64,000 nt of DNA, taken from CAVYXF01 sp963772335 (GTDB taxonomy: Bacteria; Pseudomonadota; Alphaproteobacteria; Rhizobiales; Rhodomicrobiaceae). The stretch lies in NCBI GenBank assembly GCA_963772335.1, contig CAVYXF010000010.1, forward strand, positions 248,001 to 312,000. Reading direction: 5' to 3'. This document shows positions 8,359 to 17,459 of the stretch, one piece after another; positions within the stretch are counted from its first letter, which is position 1; every line of letters starts with the position of its first letter. The position numbers and the translations under genes were made by a program. The notes under the pieces were generated by a model, which saw nothing but the letters and a program-made list of their open reading frames with translations, was not told the origin of the DNA and searched no databases.

Positions 8359-9444
8359 ATGAACGACCAGTCTGCCCCACATGCGCTCGATGTGATATTT
8401 CGCGAGGAGGGACGGGCCGCGTTCATCACCCTCAATCGCCCGCAGGCGCTGAATGCCTTGACCCACGATATGGTCGCGGCGATGAACCGGCACTATCTGA
8501 AGTGGGCCTCAGCTCCGCGCATTTACGGCGTCGTGCTCGAGGCAGCGCCGGGGCGCGTGTTCTGTGTCGGCGGCGATGTGCGGGCGCTGGTGCAAAAAGC
8601 AGCCGAGAACCTTGATGAGACGCTCGCCTTCTTCCGCACCGAGTACCAGCATGACTGGACGCTCCAATGCTTTACCAAGCCCAATGTCGCCCTGATCAAC
8701 GGCGCGGTTATGGGCGGGGGTGTGGGGATCTCTCAATACGGCACGCATCGTGTGGCGGGCGAGGGCTACCGCTTCGCTATGCCGGAAGTCGGTATCGGCT
8801 TTTTTCCCGATGTCGGGGCCAGCTATTTCCTCTCCCGCCTGCCGGGCGAGACCGGCCTCTATCTCGCCCTGACCGGCAGAACCATCGGCCGCGAGGACGC
8901 CTATTATCTTGGACTCGCCAGCCACTGCGTTGCGGCCGCCGACTTCGACAAGATTTGCCAGGCGATGATTGAGTCCGATCCCATCGATCCCGTGCTCGAG
9001 GGCTTGCATAGGCATCCCGGCGATAGCCCGATCGCCGGGATGCGAGCGCCGATCGACCGCATTTTCGACGCCGAGAGCGTCGAGGAGATCCTGTCACGTC
9101 TGGATGCCGAGACGGGGGCCCATGCCGAGTGGGCGCGGGAGACCGCTGACGTCATCCGGCAGCATGCACCGCTCAGCCTCAAGGTTGCGCTGCGCCAGCT
9201 GCGCATGGGGCGCGGAATACCGATGAAGGAAGCGCTCGTCACGGAATTCCGTCTCGCCGCGCGTTTTGTTGTCTCGCCCGATTTCCGCGAGGGGGTGCGT
9301 GCCGCGCTCGTCGATAAAGACCGTGCGCCGAAATGGCAGCAATCCACGCTCGCAGAGGTCACCGACGCTATGGTTGCGGCCTGTTTTGCCCCGCTCGGCG
9401 AGCAGGAACTCCACTTGACCGATCACTGGACCCTTGTCGATTGA
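8359..9444 (+). CDS. 3-hydroxyisobutyryl-CoA hydrolase-like crotonase-fold enzyme
   Basis: 361 residues; the ATG at 8359 has GAAGGAG upstream. N-terminal crotonase fold: FITLNRPQALNALT, then the oxyanion-hole region FCVGGDVRAL, then GAVMGGGVGIS. PEVGIGFFPDVGASYFLSRL is the signature separating HIBYL-CoA hydrolases from ordinary enoyl-CoA hydratases, and the C-terminal extension (about 100 residues) also fits that subgroup. The reaction would be hydrolysis of 3-hydroxyisobutyryl-CoA in valine degradation. No other valine genes are adjacent, so the exact substrate is inferred from sequence alone. Confidence 0.85.
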   Translation: MNDQSAPHALDVIFREEGRAAFITLNRPQALNALTHDMVAAMNRHYLKWASAPRIYGVVLEAAPGRVFCVGGDVRALVQKAAENLDETLAFFRTEYQHDWTLQCFTKPNVALINGAVMGGGVGISQYGTHRVAGEGYRFAMPEVGIGFFPDVGASYFLSRLPGETGLYLALTGRTIGREDAYYLGLASHCVAAADFDKICQAMIESDPIDPVLEGLHRHPGDSPIAGMRAPIDRIFDAESVEEILSRLDAETGAHAEWARETADVIRQHAPLSLKVALRQLRMGRGIPMKEALVTEFRLAARFVVSPDFREGVRAALVDKDRAPKWQQSTLAEVTDAMVAACFAPLGEQELHLTDHWTLVD

Positions 9445-9536
9445 CGGCTTCCACAGGATTACAACCTAAGGACGAAGTTTCTGTTGATAGACAATTTTAG
9501 CTAGTAGAATTAAGTTCAATTTAGTGGAGCTCGCTC

Positions 9537-9567
9537 TAAGGTTGCATATCGCAAACCATCAACCTTA
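9537..9567. promoter_or_regulatory. Inverted repeat upstream of ldtR
   Basis: Perfect 8-base arms TAAGGTTG (9537-9544) and CAACCTTA (9560-9567) flank a 15-base spacer. The repeat ends 10 bases before the ldtR ATG and touches its AGAGGCGAG ribosome-binding site. Its position suits an autoregulatory operator bound by the LdtR dimer, or a hairpin in the leader. Binding is inferred. Confidence 0.5.
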
Positions 9568-9577
9568 AGAGGCGAGT

Positions 9578-10084
9578 ATGAGCGTCGTCCTGGATCTCCC
9601 GCGCGAGGCGCTGCCTGATGAGCGGCCGCTGAAAGCGCAGTATCTGACTGGTCTAAAAATCGTCGAGCGTCTGCATCGTCTGCTGCTCGATGTGGTGAAA
9701 AACGAGTTCGAGCGGGTGGGCCGCACGGATGTGAACAGCGTGCAGGCTCTGCTACTCTACAACATCGGGGATTGCGAGCTAACCGCCGGCGAGATTCGCA
9801 CGCGCGGCTACTATCTCGGCTCGAATGTCTCCTACAATCTGAAGAAGCTGGTCGACAACGGCTATATCCACCATCAGCGCTCCAAAACCGACCGACGTTC
9901 GGTGCGGGTTCGCCTCACGCCCAAGGGCAAAGAGGTGTTTGGGGTGGTGAACGCGTTGTTCGAGCGTCAGCTGACCATGATTGAAAAAGTTGCCGGCCTG
10001 TCGGTCGCCGACCTCAAGACGCTGAACCAGAGTCTGGCACGTCTGGAGCGCTTCTGGATCGATCAGATCCGCTATCGCCTCTAG
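9578..10084 (+). CDS. ldtR: MarR-family transcriptional regulator LdtR
   Basis: 168 residues with an AGAGGCGAG ribosome-binding site. Winged helix-turn-helix: LTAGEIRTRGYYLGSNVSYN is the recognition region (about residues 67-86), and HHQRSKTDRRSVRVRLTPKG is the wing. Sequence and position match LdtR, known from Liberibacter asiaticus and Sinorhizobium as a regulator of an L,D-transpeptidase (ldtP) and of osmotic tolerance. Here the next gene on the same strand encodes such an enzyme, 390 bases downstream. A perfect inverted repeat lies just before the start codon. Confidence 0.88.
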   Translation: MSVVLDLPREALPDERPLKAQYLTGLKIVERLHRLLLDVVKNEFERVGRTDVNSVQALLLYNIGDCELTAGEIRTRGYYLGSNVSYNLKKLVDNGYIHHQRSKTDRRSVRVRLTPKGKEVFGVVNALFERQLTMIEKVAGLSVADLKTLNQSLARLERFWIDQIRYRL

Positions 10085-10474
10085 CGAGCTGTCGTAAACT
10101 GGTTGTAAAGCAAGCACCGCGCGCGGGATTGTTGCGCGAAGCACACGCTTCGCCGTTGATGCGTGCTGCGGTGCGACGAGACATTGATTAAATGCGCGCT
10201 TTCCCACACCTTATGCGCGGTGTTACGCTTCTCTCACGCCCCGTGCAGGCGAGTTTGTTAACAGGCGTATGACGGCGGTGCGGAACGGCTGACGCAGAGG
10301 GGTGTTTCCCTAATACCGGTTTGTGATTTGTGGGGATTTCCCTGGCGTTGTAGGGATGATGGCGCGTTGCCGGGGTGAGGAAAAGCCACATTTCGCGCCA
10401 AATGATAAACCACATTGGTGGATGCGGTGCGTGGCGATTGCGGCATTGCAAGAGGCACAGCGGACGGGAGTGCA
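10085..10474. other. ldtR-ldtP intergenic region
   Basis: 390 bases between the regulator and the L,D-transpeptidase gene. It should carry the ldtP promoter and any LdtR site. I see a small hairpin (GCGAAG at 10136-10141 with CTTCGC at 10148-10153) without a T-tract, and TTTCCCT occurring twice near 10306-10350. I could not find a second copy of the ldtR inverted repeat. No gene is supported. Confidence 0.45.
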
Positions 10475-11782
10475 ATGGTGACTGTTAAGCGTGATATTGG
10501 AGACTTCTCTTTCCGCGCGGCGGCAGCGGCAGCGTTTTCCGTTCTAAGCTTACTTATTGCTTCTCCCGCCCCAGCGCAGACAGTAGCCAACATCGACAAT
10601 TGGCTGAAGTTCGACGACGGCAATGACTGGGACCCCGGCTTCGACAGGTCGTTCGCCCAGCAATGGGAGACGCAGCCTGCGCGAGGCTATCCGACCCTGT
10701 CCTTGGAAAATATTCAGGCAATGAAGGGCGCTATCCGCCGCTATGCCGACATCGTCGCGCAGGGCGGATGGGAAACGCTGCCGTTGGTCGAGCTGCGCCT
10801 TGGGACGTCCAATCCCGCCGTGGTCGCGCTGCGCCGCCGTCTGCAGATGGAAGGCGATCTCAGCAACGAAGGGGATTACGGCTATCCGCAGACCTTCGAT
10901 TCCTACGTTGAAAAAGCGGTGAAGCGTGCTCAGACCCGCAATGGTCTGACCCCGAAGGGCATCCTCGATAAAGCGACGATTCTCGCACTGAACGTGCCCG
11001 CGAGCGCCAGGCTGCGTCAGCTGCGCACCAATCTCGTCCGCATCGAATCGCTGGCTGCGCCAAGCAAGGGCCGCTATGTGGTGGTGAATATCCCCGCCGC
11101 TCAGATCGAGGCGGTAGAGAATGACCAGGTTGTTTCCCGTCACGCCGGCGTTGTCGGCAAGATCGAGCGGCAGACGCCGATTCTCAAATCCGCCATTCAC
11201 GAGATCAACTTCAACAAAGAGTGGATTCTGCCGCCGACGGTGATCACACAAGACTTTGTGCCTAAGCTGCGCGACCGCAGCAAGATCGCCGAAGTGGTCA
11301 AGCGCTATGGCGTCGACATCTACCAGGATTATAACGGCTACGTTAAGAGGCGTCCGCTCGATCCGATGCAGGTCGACTGGAACAGCTCCGAGGTAAATCA
11401 CTATTTCTTCGCACAAAAGCCCGGCGACGAGAATCCGCTGGGCTTCCTGAAGATCAACTTCTTCAACCCCTATTCCGTCTATATGCACGACACCCCTGGC
11501 AAGAGCATCTTCGCCAAGAATTTCCGCGCGGAGAGTTCCGGTTGTGTGCGCGTGCAGAATATTCCGCAGCTCGCGGCGTGGCTACTGCGTGACAATGGTT
11601 GGGATCTTACACGCGTCAACGACATGAAGCAGAGCGGCGAGACCTTGAACGTGACGCTGAAGCAGCGCGTGCCGCTGTATTTCGCCTATGTCACTTCCTG
11701 GGCGACGCCGGACGGGATGACCCAGTTCCGCCGCGATCTCTATGACCGCGACGGCGTCGGCGCGACAGCCACCGCTTATTAG
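10475..11782 (+). CDS. ldtP: L,D-transpeptidase, LdtP-like (YkuD domain)
   Basis: 435 residues from the ATG at 10475, with GGGAG four bases upstream; this start gives a clean signal peptide ending near SPAPAQ. The N-terminal half contains a peptidoglycan-binding-like segment (VVALRRRLQMEGDL to LTPKGILDKATILALN). The YkuD catalytic domain has YMHDTPGKSIFAKN and SSGCVRVQN with nucleophile Cys357. It acts in the periplasm, making 3-3 crosslinks in peptidoglycan or attaching outer-membrane proteins. Downstream of ldtR in the same orientation, the arrangement expected for the LdtR target. Confidence 0.9.
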   Translation: MVTVKRDIGDFSFRAAAAAAFSVLSLLIASPAPAQTVANIDNWLKFDDGNDWDPGFDRSFAQQWETQPARGYPTLSLENIQAMKGAIRRYADIVAQGGWETLPLVELRLGTSNPAVVALRRRLQMEGDLSNEGDYGYPQTFDSYVEKAVKRAQTRNGLTPKGILDKATILALNVPASARLRQLRTNLVRIESLAAPSKGRYVVVNIPAAQIEAVENDQVVSRHAGVVGKIERQTPILKSAIHEINFNKEWILPPTVITQDFVPKLRDRSKIAEVVKRYGVDIYQDYNGYVKRRPLDPMQVDWNSSEVNHYFFAQKPGDENPLGFLKINFFNPYSVYMHDTPGKSIFAKNFRAESSGCVRVQNIPQLAAWLLRDNGWDLTRVNDMKQSGETLNVTLKQRVPLYFAYVTSWATPDGMTQFRRDLYDRDGVGATATAY

Positions 11783-11843
11783 GATAAGCGCGCACCTGCA
11801 GGTTCGGGGCGGGATTCGCCGCTCCGATCTCCATCTGCTCTTG

Positions 11844-12668
11844 CTACACCTGATTCAGCGCTGCCTTGATCGTCAGGAGGTCGCGCCAAGCCTGACGCTT
11901 TGCCGCTGGGGTGCGCAGGAGAAAAGCCGGGTGCAGCGTCGCCATGGCCTTGATCATGCGTCCGCCGCTCGGAAAGCTGCGCCATTTGCCGCGAAGCTTC
12001 ATAATGCCCTCATCCGTCCCGAGCACCTGCTTGGCCGCCGCGCCGCCCAGCAGCACCAGCACATCCGGCGCAACAAGCTCGATCTGCCGCTCCAGGAATG
12101 GCCGGCAAGCTTCCACCTCCTGCGGTGTCGGGGTACGGTTGCCGGGCGGGCGCCAATAGACCGTGTTGGTGATATAGACGTCCTGCTCGGTGAGCTGGAT
12201 CGCGGCGAGCATCTTGTCGAGCAGCCGTCCGGCACGGCCAACGAACGGCCGTCCGTCAAGGTCCTCGTCGCGCCCCGGTGCCTCGCCGATCAGCATGATC
12301 CGTGCCTCAGGGTTGCCGCGGGCAAAGCACAGATGCTTGGCGGTCTTCTTCAGCCCGCAGCCTTCAAAGCCAGCAAGCGCAGCTTCGAGCGCCGCGATGT
12401 CGGCTGCGCCTCGCGCTAAGTCGCGGGCCGTGAGCGCTGAAGGATCGAGCAGAGCGGCCGGCTGTGCGCGTGCGACAGGCTGGGGCGGCAGGGCGGGAGC
12501 TTCGCGGCGCGGCGCGGCAAGCTCGGCTTCGGTATCCGCCTCGAAAGCGAGCACGCTCGGTGCGCCAAGCCGCGACCAGTCGCAGGGCGCCTCACCGACC
12601 GGCTCATCGACGCCTGCCTCGCGATACCATTCCAGAATTTGCAGCGCTGCCTCGCGTGCATCCGCCAT
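11844..12668 (-). CDS. Family 4-like uracil-DNA glycosylase
   Basis: 274 residues from the ATG at 12668, preferred over a TTG nine bases earlier that crowds the GGGA ribosome-binding site. Core motifs are LIGEAPGRDEDLDGRPFVG, ITNTVYW with RPPGNRTPT, and HPAFLLR near the C-terminus. It removes uracil from DNA in base excision repair. Family 4 enzymes normally bind a 4Fe-4S cluster with four cysteines. Here CGLK replaces C-x2-C and YWRPP replaces the third ligand (usually CRPP), so at least two ligands are missing. An N-terminal extension of about 100 residues is rich in Ala and Pro. Confidence 0.85.
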   Translation of the reverse strand: MADAREAALQILEWYREAGVDEPVGEAPCDWSRLGAPSVLAFEADTEAELAAPRREAPALPPQPVARAQPAALLDPSALTARDLARGAADIAALEAALAGFEGCGLKKTAKHLCFARGNPEARIMLIGEAPGRDEDLDGRPFVGRAGRLLDKMLAAIQLTEQDVYITNTVYWRPPGNRTPTPQEVEACRPFLERQIELVAPDVLVLLGGAAAKQVLGTDEGIMKLRGKWRSFPSGGRMIKAMATLHPAFLLRTPAAKRQAWRDLLTIKAALNQV

Positions 12669-12860
12669 CGGGCGCAATTCCCGTAACCCGAAAGGGGTCT
12701 CCGCCGTTTCTCTCTTGCGAAGCCTTTATCATGCCTCGTAGAAGGAGGGCAAAGGCCGCAGTGGAACTCAAATGTGAAATTCTAAAGCTCCACGAGGCGG
12801 GGCGACGCGAGGATGAGGCGCGCCGAACCGGCCGCCCACCCCCAAGAACAAGGATAGGCC

Positions 12861-14532
12861 ATGGCTGAGGAGTCAGCGCTTCCCGAACGTGAAAGCATGG
12901 AATTCGACGTGGTGATCGTCGGCGCCGGGCCCGCTGGTCTTGCCGCGGCCATCCGGCTGAAACAGCTTGCGAACGAAGCCGGCCGCGAGCTCTCCGTCGT
13001 CGTCCTGGAGAAGGGATCGGAGGTCGGCGCGCATATTCTCTCTGGTGCCGTGATCGACCCTGCGGGCATTTCCGCTCTTTTTCCAGACTGGAGGGAGCGC
13101 GGCGCACCGATCACACAGGAGGTCACCGAGGACCGCTTTCTCTATCTCGGCCCCGCCGGCCGAATGCGCATCCCGAATTTCGTCATGCCGCCGCTTATGA
13201 GCAATCACGGCAACTACGTGGTCAGCCTGGAGGATGTCGTCCGCTGGCTGAACGAGCAGGCGGTCGAGCTCGGCGTCGATGTCTATCCAGGGTTTCCCGC
13301 GGCCGAGCTGGTGAAGAACGCCGAAGGCGCGGTGATTGGCGTTGCCACCGGCGATATGGGTGTGGGCCGCGACGGCGAGCCAAAGGACAGCTTCACCCGC
13401 GGAATGGAGCTGCGCGGCAAATATGTGCTAATCGCCGAAGGCGCGCATGGCTCGCTCGCCAAGCAGCTGATCCGCGAGTTCAACCTGCGCGAAGGCCGCG
13501 ATCCGCAGAAATACGGCATCGGCCTCAAGGAGCTATGGCAGGTCAAGCCCGAGAGGCATCGGCCCGGCCTTGTCCAGCACACGCTCGGCTGGCCGCTCGA
13601 CAATGCCACTGGCGGCGGCTCATTCATGTATCACTATGGCGACAATCTTGTTGCGGTCGGGTTTGTCGTGCACCTGAATTACGCCAATCCCATACATCGC
13701 GCCTTTCGAGGAATTCCAGCGCTTCAAGACGCATCCCTCGATTCGCCCGGTGTTCGAGGGCGCCAAGCGCCTCGGTTACGGCGCGCGGGCAATTACCGAG
13801 GGCGGCTGGCAATCCATCCCGAAGCTCATCTTTCCGGGCGGTGCGCTGATCGGCTGTGCCGCTGGCATGGTCAACCTGCCCCGCATCAAGGGCTCGCACA
13901 ATGCCATTCTTTCCGGCAGGCTTGCCGCGGAAGCCGTATTTGCCGCGATCGCGGAGGGGCGGGCGAACGACCTCCTCACCGGCTATGAAACGGCGTTCGC
14001 GGCCAGCCCTATCGCGAAGGAGCTGCGCCGAGTACGCAATGTGAAGCCGCTGCTCTCCCGCTTCGGCACGGTCATTGGCACAGTGTTAGGGGGCATGGAG
14101 ATGTGGCTGAACACGGCCCTGCCCTTCCTCGGTTACACGCTCCGCCACGGCAAGACCGACAGCGCCGCAACTGAGCCGGCCAAGAATTTCGAGCCGATCG
14201 CCTATCCCAAGCCCGACGGCGTGCTGACCTTCGACCGTCTGTCCTCGGTGTTCCTGTCGGGCACCAATCACGAGGAGGACCAGCCGGTGCATCTGGTCCT
14301 GGCCGACCCATCGATCCCGATTCGCGAGAACCTGCCCATCTATGCCGAGCCGGCCCAACGCTATTGCCCGGCCGCGGTGTATGAGGTTGTAGGGGAGGGC
14401 GATCGCCTGCGCTTCCAGATCAACGCGCAGAACTGCGTCCATTGCAAAACCTGCGACATCAAAGACCCGGCGCAGAACATCACCTGGGTACCGCCCGAGG
14501 GCGGCGGCGGCCCGAATTACTCGGGGATGTAG
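12861..14532 (+). pseudogene. ETF-ubiquinone oxidoreductase, apparent one-base frameshift
   Basis: Two frames together give a full-length protein of about 556 residues. Frame one (from ATG 12861) has the FAD motif VIVGAGPAGLAAAIRL, LSGAVIDP and ends its homology at VVHLNYANP near 13691. The next frame continues YIAPFEEFQRFKTHPSIRPV and runs to the end, including IPKLIFPGGALIGCAAGM and the 4Fe-4S ligands in NCVHCKTCD. An extra A at about 13692 explains the shift exactly. The enzyme passes electrons from ETF to ubiquinone in fatty- and amino-acid oxidation. Because the rest is perfectly preserved, a sequencing error or very recent mutation is more likely than old decay. Confidence 0.9.
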
Positions 14533-14571
14533 GGCGAGCCGAGCACCGGCCGGGAAGCGGTTCTCAGAGCT

Positions 14572-15468
14572 TCAGGCCAAAGCCTCCGCGGAGGACGCTG
14601 ATTTCTCGCGGAGAATGGCACGAATCTCACCGGCGGTGGCGAGCGGGCGCCCAGCTTTCATGCAAAGACTGGCGGCGGTCTCCACCCATTGCCGATTGGT
14701 CCAATTACTCCCCCAAGGCGCATCCTCGAGGCCGACACGAAGATTGCCGCCCAGCGGGAGAGCATGAGGCGCGAGCGAGGTGATATCCACGCCGAGTCCC
14801 GCGATCATCCAGGGTGCGCCGGCTGCACAACTTTTCAAGAGCTGCAGATAGCTGTCGAGGTAAGCCGGCTCGGGCGGAAACCCCCACACAAATTCCGTCG
14901 AGAACATAAACCGGTAGATCGGCACCGGCACGTCGAAATGGTCCGCCAGCGTCGCACCGAGCCGCAGAAATCCCGGCTCGTAGATGGCGTAGCTTGGATG
15001 GAGACGGTGCTTGTGCGCGAGCCTCAGCCCCTCCTGTATCTCGGCAGGCGGATTTTGGTAGATAAATCCATCCTGGAGCGCCCCGATCTTGTCGTAGCGC
15101 ACGAAGTTGACCGATCCCGGATCGATGACGGTCCACTCGATCAGGCCGCGTTTTGCGAGTTCGGCGACATGCGCGAAGCGGCGTTCGGCATTGGCTCCCG
15201 CGTAATCCGATCCCGAGAGTGGGATGGTTGGATAGACGATGGCGTCGACCTCAGCGTGGATGCCTTCGATGATACGCGCGTAAATTTCCCAGTCGTCGCG
15301 CTGCTCGCCAGTCGCGGCGTCGTAGGCGTGCACATGAATGATGCCGGCGCCGGACTCTGCAGCCGCGATGCCGTCCGCGACGACCTCTTCGACCGTGACG
15401 GGGATCAGCGGCTGGCGCTTGCGTCCCCACGGGCCATTGAGAGCGGCCTCGATCCATACGGCGCTCAT
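14572..15468 (-). CDS. BKACE-family beta-keto acid cleavage enzyme
   Basis: 298 residues from the ATG at 15468, with GGAGGG upstream. It belongs to the 3-keto-5-aminohexanoate cleavage protein (Kce/BKACE) family: zinc ligands in IIHVHAYD, YPTIPLSGSD, and the C-terminal LGGNLRVGLEDA stretch. These enzymes split a beta-keto acid with acetyl-CoA, and specificity varies widely within the family. It follows an amidase gene on the same strand (115 bases), so the pair may act in degradation of an amide-bearing compound; that link is inferred. Confidence 0.85.
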   Translation of the reverse strand: MSAVWIEAALNGPWGRKRQPLIPVTVEEVVADGIAAAESGAGIIHVHAYDAATGEQRDDWEIYARIIEGIHAEVDAIVYPTIPLSGSDYAGANAERRFAHVAELAKRGLIEWTVIDPGSVNFVRYDKIGALQDGFIYQNPPAEIQEGLRLAHKHRLHPSYAIYEPGFLRLGATLADHFDVPVPIYRFMFSTEFVWGFPPEPAYLDSYLQLLKSCAAGAPWMIAGLGVDITSLAPHALPLGGNLRVGLEDAPWGSNWTNRQWVETAASLCMKAGRPLATAGEIRAILREKSASSAEALA

Positions 15469-15583
15469 GTTCTGGATCCCTCCCCGCAAATTTGAGCAGC
15501 TCATCGGTAAAGAATATTGGCGGCTTCTATACGAGCCAGTGCCGCGCAGTCATGAAGAGCTGCGCGGACATTGGCCGCGCCGT

Positions 15584-17008
15584 TCACGGCAGGCTTGGCA
15601 TGCGCCGGTGATGGTCGGTCGCCGTCTGAAAAGCGACGCCCAGCGCGGTGACCAGCTCATCGCCGAACGGCCGTCCGATGAGTTGCAGTCCTATCGGCAG
15701 GCGATCCGCCGACTGCCCAACCGGGACGACAAGCACCGGCAGTCCGAGATAGTTGAGCGGCCGCATGAAGCGGGTAATGCCGCCGATCGTTGCCTCGGCA
15801 ATGGGCCCGCCGCCGACATCGGTGTCGATGATGCTCGGCGCTGGGGCGCGCGAGACCGGAGCGATAATGATGTCGGTCTTCCCGATCGCCTCCAGATGTG
15901 CCGCCAGCGCCGGCCCGCGCCAGCGCAGCGCCTCCAGATATTCGACGCCGCTATAGGCGAGGCCGTTCTCCAGCCTTGTCCTGACCTGGACTCCATAATC
16001 CTGCGGGCGCTCGCGCAGCGTCGGGGCATGACAGGCGGCCGCCTCGACGGCAAGGACCAGGAGGGCAGCCGCCGCAACCAGCGTCTGGTCCGGCAGGTCT
16101 ACCTTGACGACCTTGTGACCGAGCGCCGTGAGGGTCTCGATCATCGCTTCGAGGGCCGCGGCGACATCGGCTTCGAGGTCATCGACATAGAAGCTGGAGG
16201 GCACGCCGATGGTCAGGCCTTTGGGGACGGCGGCAGCCTTGCCGCGGTCCCAGGCCGGAGCGCCGAGCGTGGTCGGATCGAGGGGATCAGGGCCGGCGAT
16301 CGCCTCCATGATGAGGGCGCAGTCCGCGGCCGTTTGCGCCAGTGGGCCGACCGTGTCGAGGGTGAAGGAGAGCGGCATCGCGTTCGCGCGGCTCACCCGG
16401 CCATAAGTCGGTTTGAAGCCGCTGATCCCGCAGAAATGCGCCGGTAGCCGGATCGAGCCGCCGGTATCGGAGCCGAGCGCCGCCGCGATCATCCGCGCCG
16501 CGACCGCTGCGCCGGAGCCAGAGGAGGAGCCGCCCGTCACGCGCTCGGGGTGCCAGGGATTGCGGGCGTGGCCGAGATGGGGGTTGTGGCCGGTCGGACC
16601 ATAGGCGAATTCGACCATATGCAGCGCGCCGATCCGAAAGCTGCCGGCCGCCTCCAGCCGCTCGACGGCGGTCGCGGTGGCGGGTGCGATCCATCCCTGG
16701 CGGATCTTGGAGCCGCAGGCCGCAACCTTGCCCTTGGTGTAATACATGTCCTTATGGGCGAGCGGCACGCCGTGGAGTGGGCCTTTGACCACACCGCTGG
16801 CGAGTGCCGCATCTGCGGCTTGCGCAAGCGCCAAAGCTTCTTCTGCCTCGACGCTGACGAAAGCGTTCGTGTGCGGCTGCCAGGCCGCGATGCGCGCGAG
16901 GCTCGCCTTGGTCGCCTCGACCGAAGAGATTTTGCGGTCACGGATCGCGGCGGCGAGCTCCGTCAGGCTGAGGAGAGCGGGATCTGCCGGCCGGGAATCA
17001 CCGCTCAC
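15584..17008 (-). CDS. Amidase, amidase-signature family
   Basis: 474 residues. The Ser-cisSer-Lys triad is visible: Lys86 in VPLAHKD, the GGSSSGSG cluster at 159-166 (Ser161-163), and Ser185 in SDTGGSIRLPA. Length and motifs fit the GatA-like amidases; no gatB or gatC neighbours, so this is probably a stand-alone amidase rather than part of the tRNA amidotransferase. It starts with GTG, and GTGA overlaps the stop of the small gene upstream, implying coupled translation. The substrate is unknown. Confidence 0.88.
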   Translation of the reverse strand: MSGDSRPADPALLSLTELAAAIRDRKISSVEATKASLARIAAWQPHTNAFVSVEAEEALALAQAADAALASGVVKGPLHGVPLAHKDMYYTKGKVAACGSKIRQGWIAPATATAVERLEAAGSFRIGALHMVEFAYGPTGHNPHLGHARNPWHPERVTGGSSSGSGAAVAARMIAAALGSDTGGSIRLPAHFCGISGFKPTYGRVSRANAMPLSFTLDTVGPLAQTAADCALIMEAIAGPDPLDPTTLGAPAWDRGKAAAVPKGLTIGVPSSFYVDDLEADVAAALEAMIETLTALGHKVVKVDLPDQTLVAAAALLVLAVEAAACHAPTLRERPQDYGVQVRTRLENGLAYSGVEYLEALRWRGPALAAHLEAIGKTDIIIAPVSRAPAPSIIDTDVGGGPIAEATIGGITRFMRPLNYLGLPVLVVPVGQSADRLPIGLQLIGRPFGDELVTALGVAFQTATDHHRRMPSLP

Positions 17009-17283
17009 TTTGCGATCTCCGTGCGCTGCAGGACGGCGAAGGTCGAGGGCTCCACTTCCATTGGCATTGCGGGCCTTTCTTGCTCGAGGCGCGCCAAAGT
17101 TGGCGTTATCGCGCGGGCGATGCGGGCGGGGACGTCCGTGCTGAGCGTGACACCCGCGGCCGCGGCGTTCAAGCGGATGCGTTCGAAGAGATCGTCAGGC
17201 ATTTCAATCCCCAATTGTCTCGGTTGCCCGGTCATCTTGGAATGTCGGACGCCGTGGTTGGGCCGGAGGGCACGCTTCTTCAT
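17005..17283 (-). CDS. Small ribbon-helix-helix-like protein coupled to the amidase
   Basis: 92 residues from the ATG at 17283, or 76 from a second ATG at 17235. The stretch GIEMPDDLFERIRLNAAAAG followed by VTLSTDVPARIARAITP resembles an Arc/MetJ-type ribbon-helix-helix: a short strand with polar alternation and then two helices. The stop overlaps the amidase start (GTGA), the strongest sign that it is a real gene. It may be a small regulator of the amidase; not recognised as a named family. The start choice is uncertain. Confidence 0.55.
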   Translation of the reverse strand: MKKRALRPNHGVRHSKMTGQPRQLGIEMPDDLFERIRLNAAAAGVTLSTDVPARIARAITPTLARLEQERPAMPMEVEPSTFAVLQRTEIAK

Positions 17284-17459
17284 TTATTAAGGGGAAAGCG
17301 CAGCCCGCTTGCAAACATATCTCATGATACGATCCTGGGCGACGGGCTGCCAGCGGTCAGGCGCGTTGTCCGTTCAATCCATGAGCGGGGCAAGACAGGT
17401 GCAACCTTTCTCCGATGGCTAGGGCAGCGCTCTCTCCTTTTCGGCGGGGCCGCTGAAAG

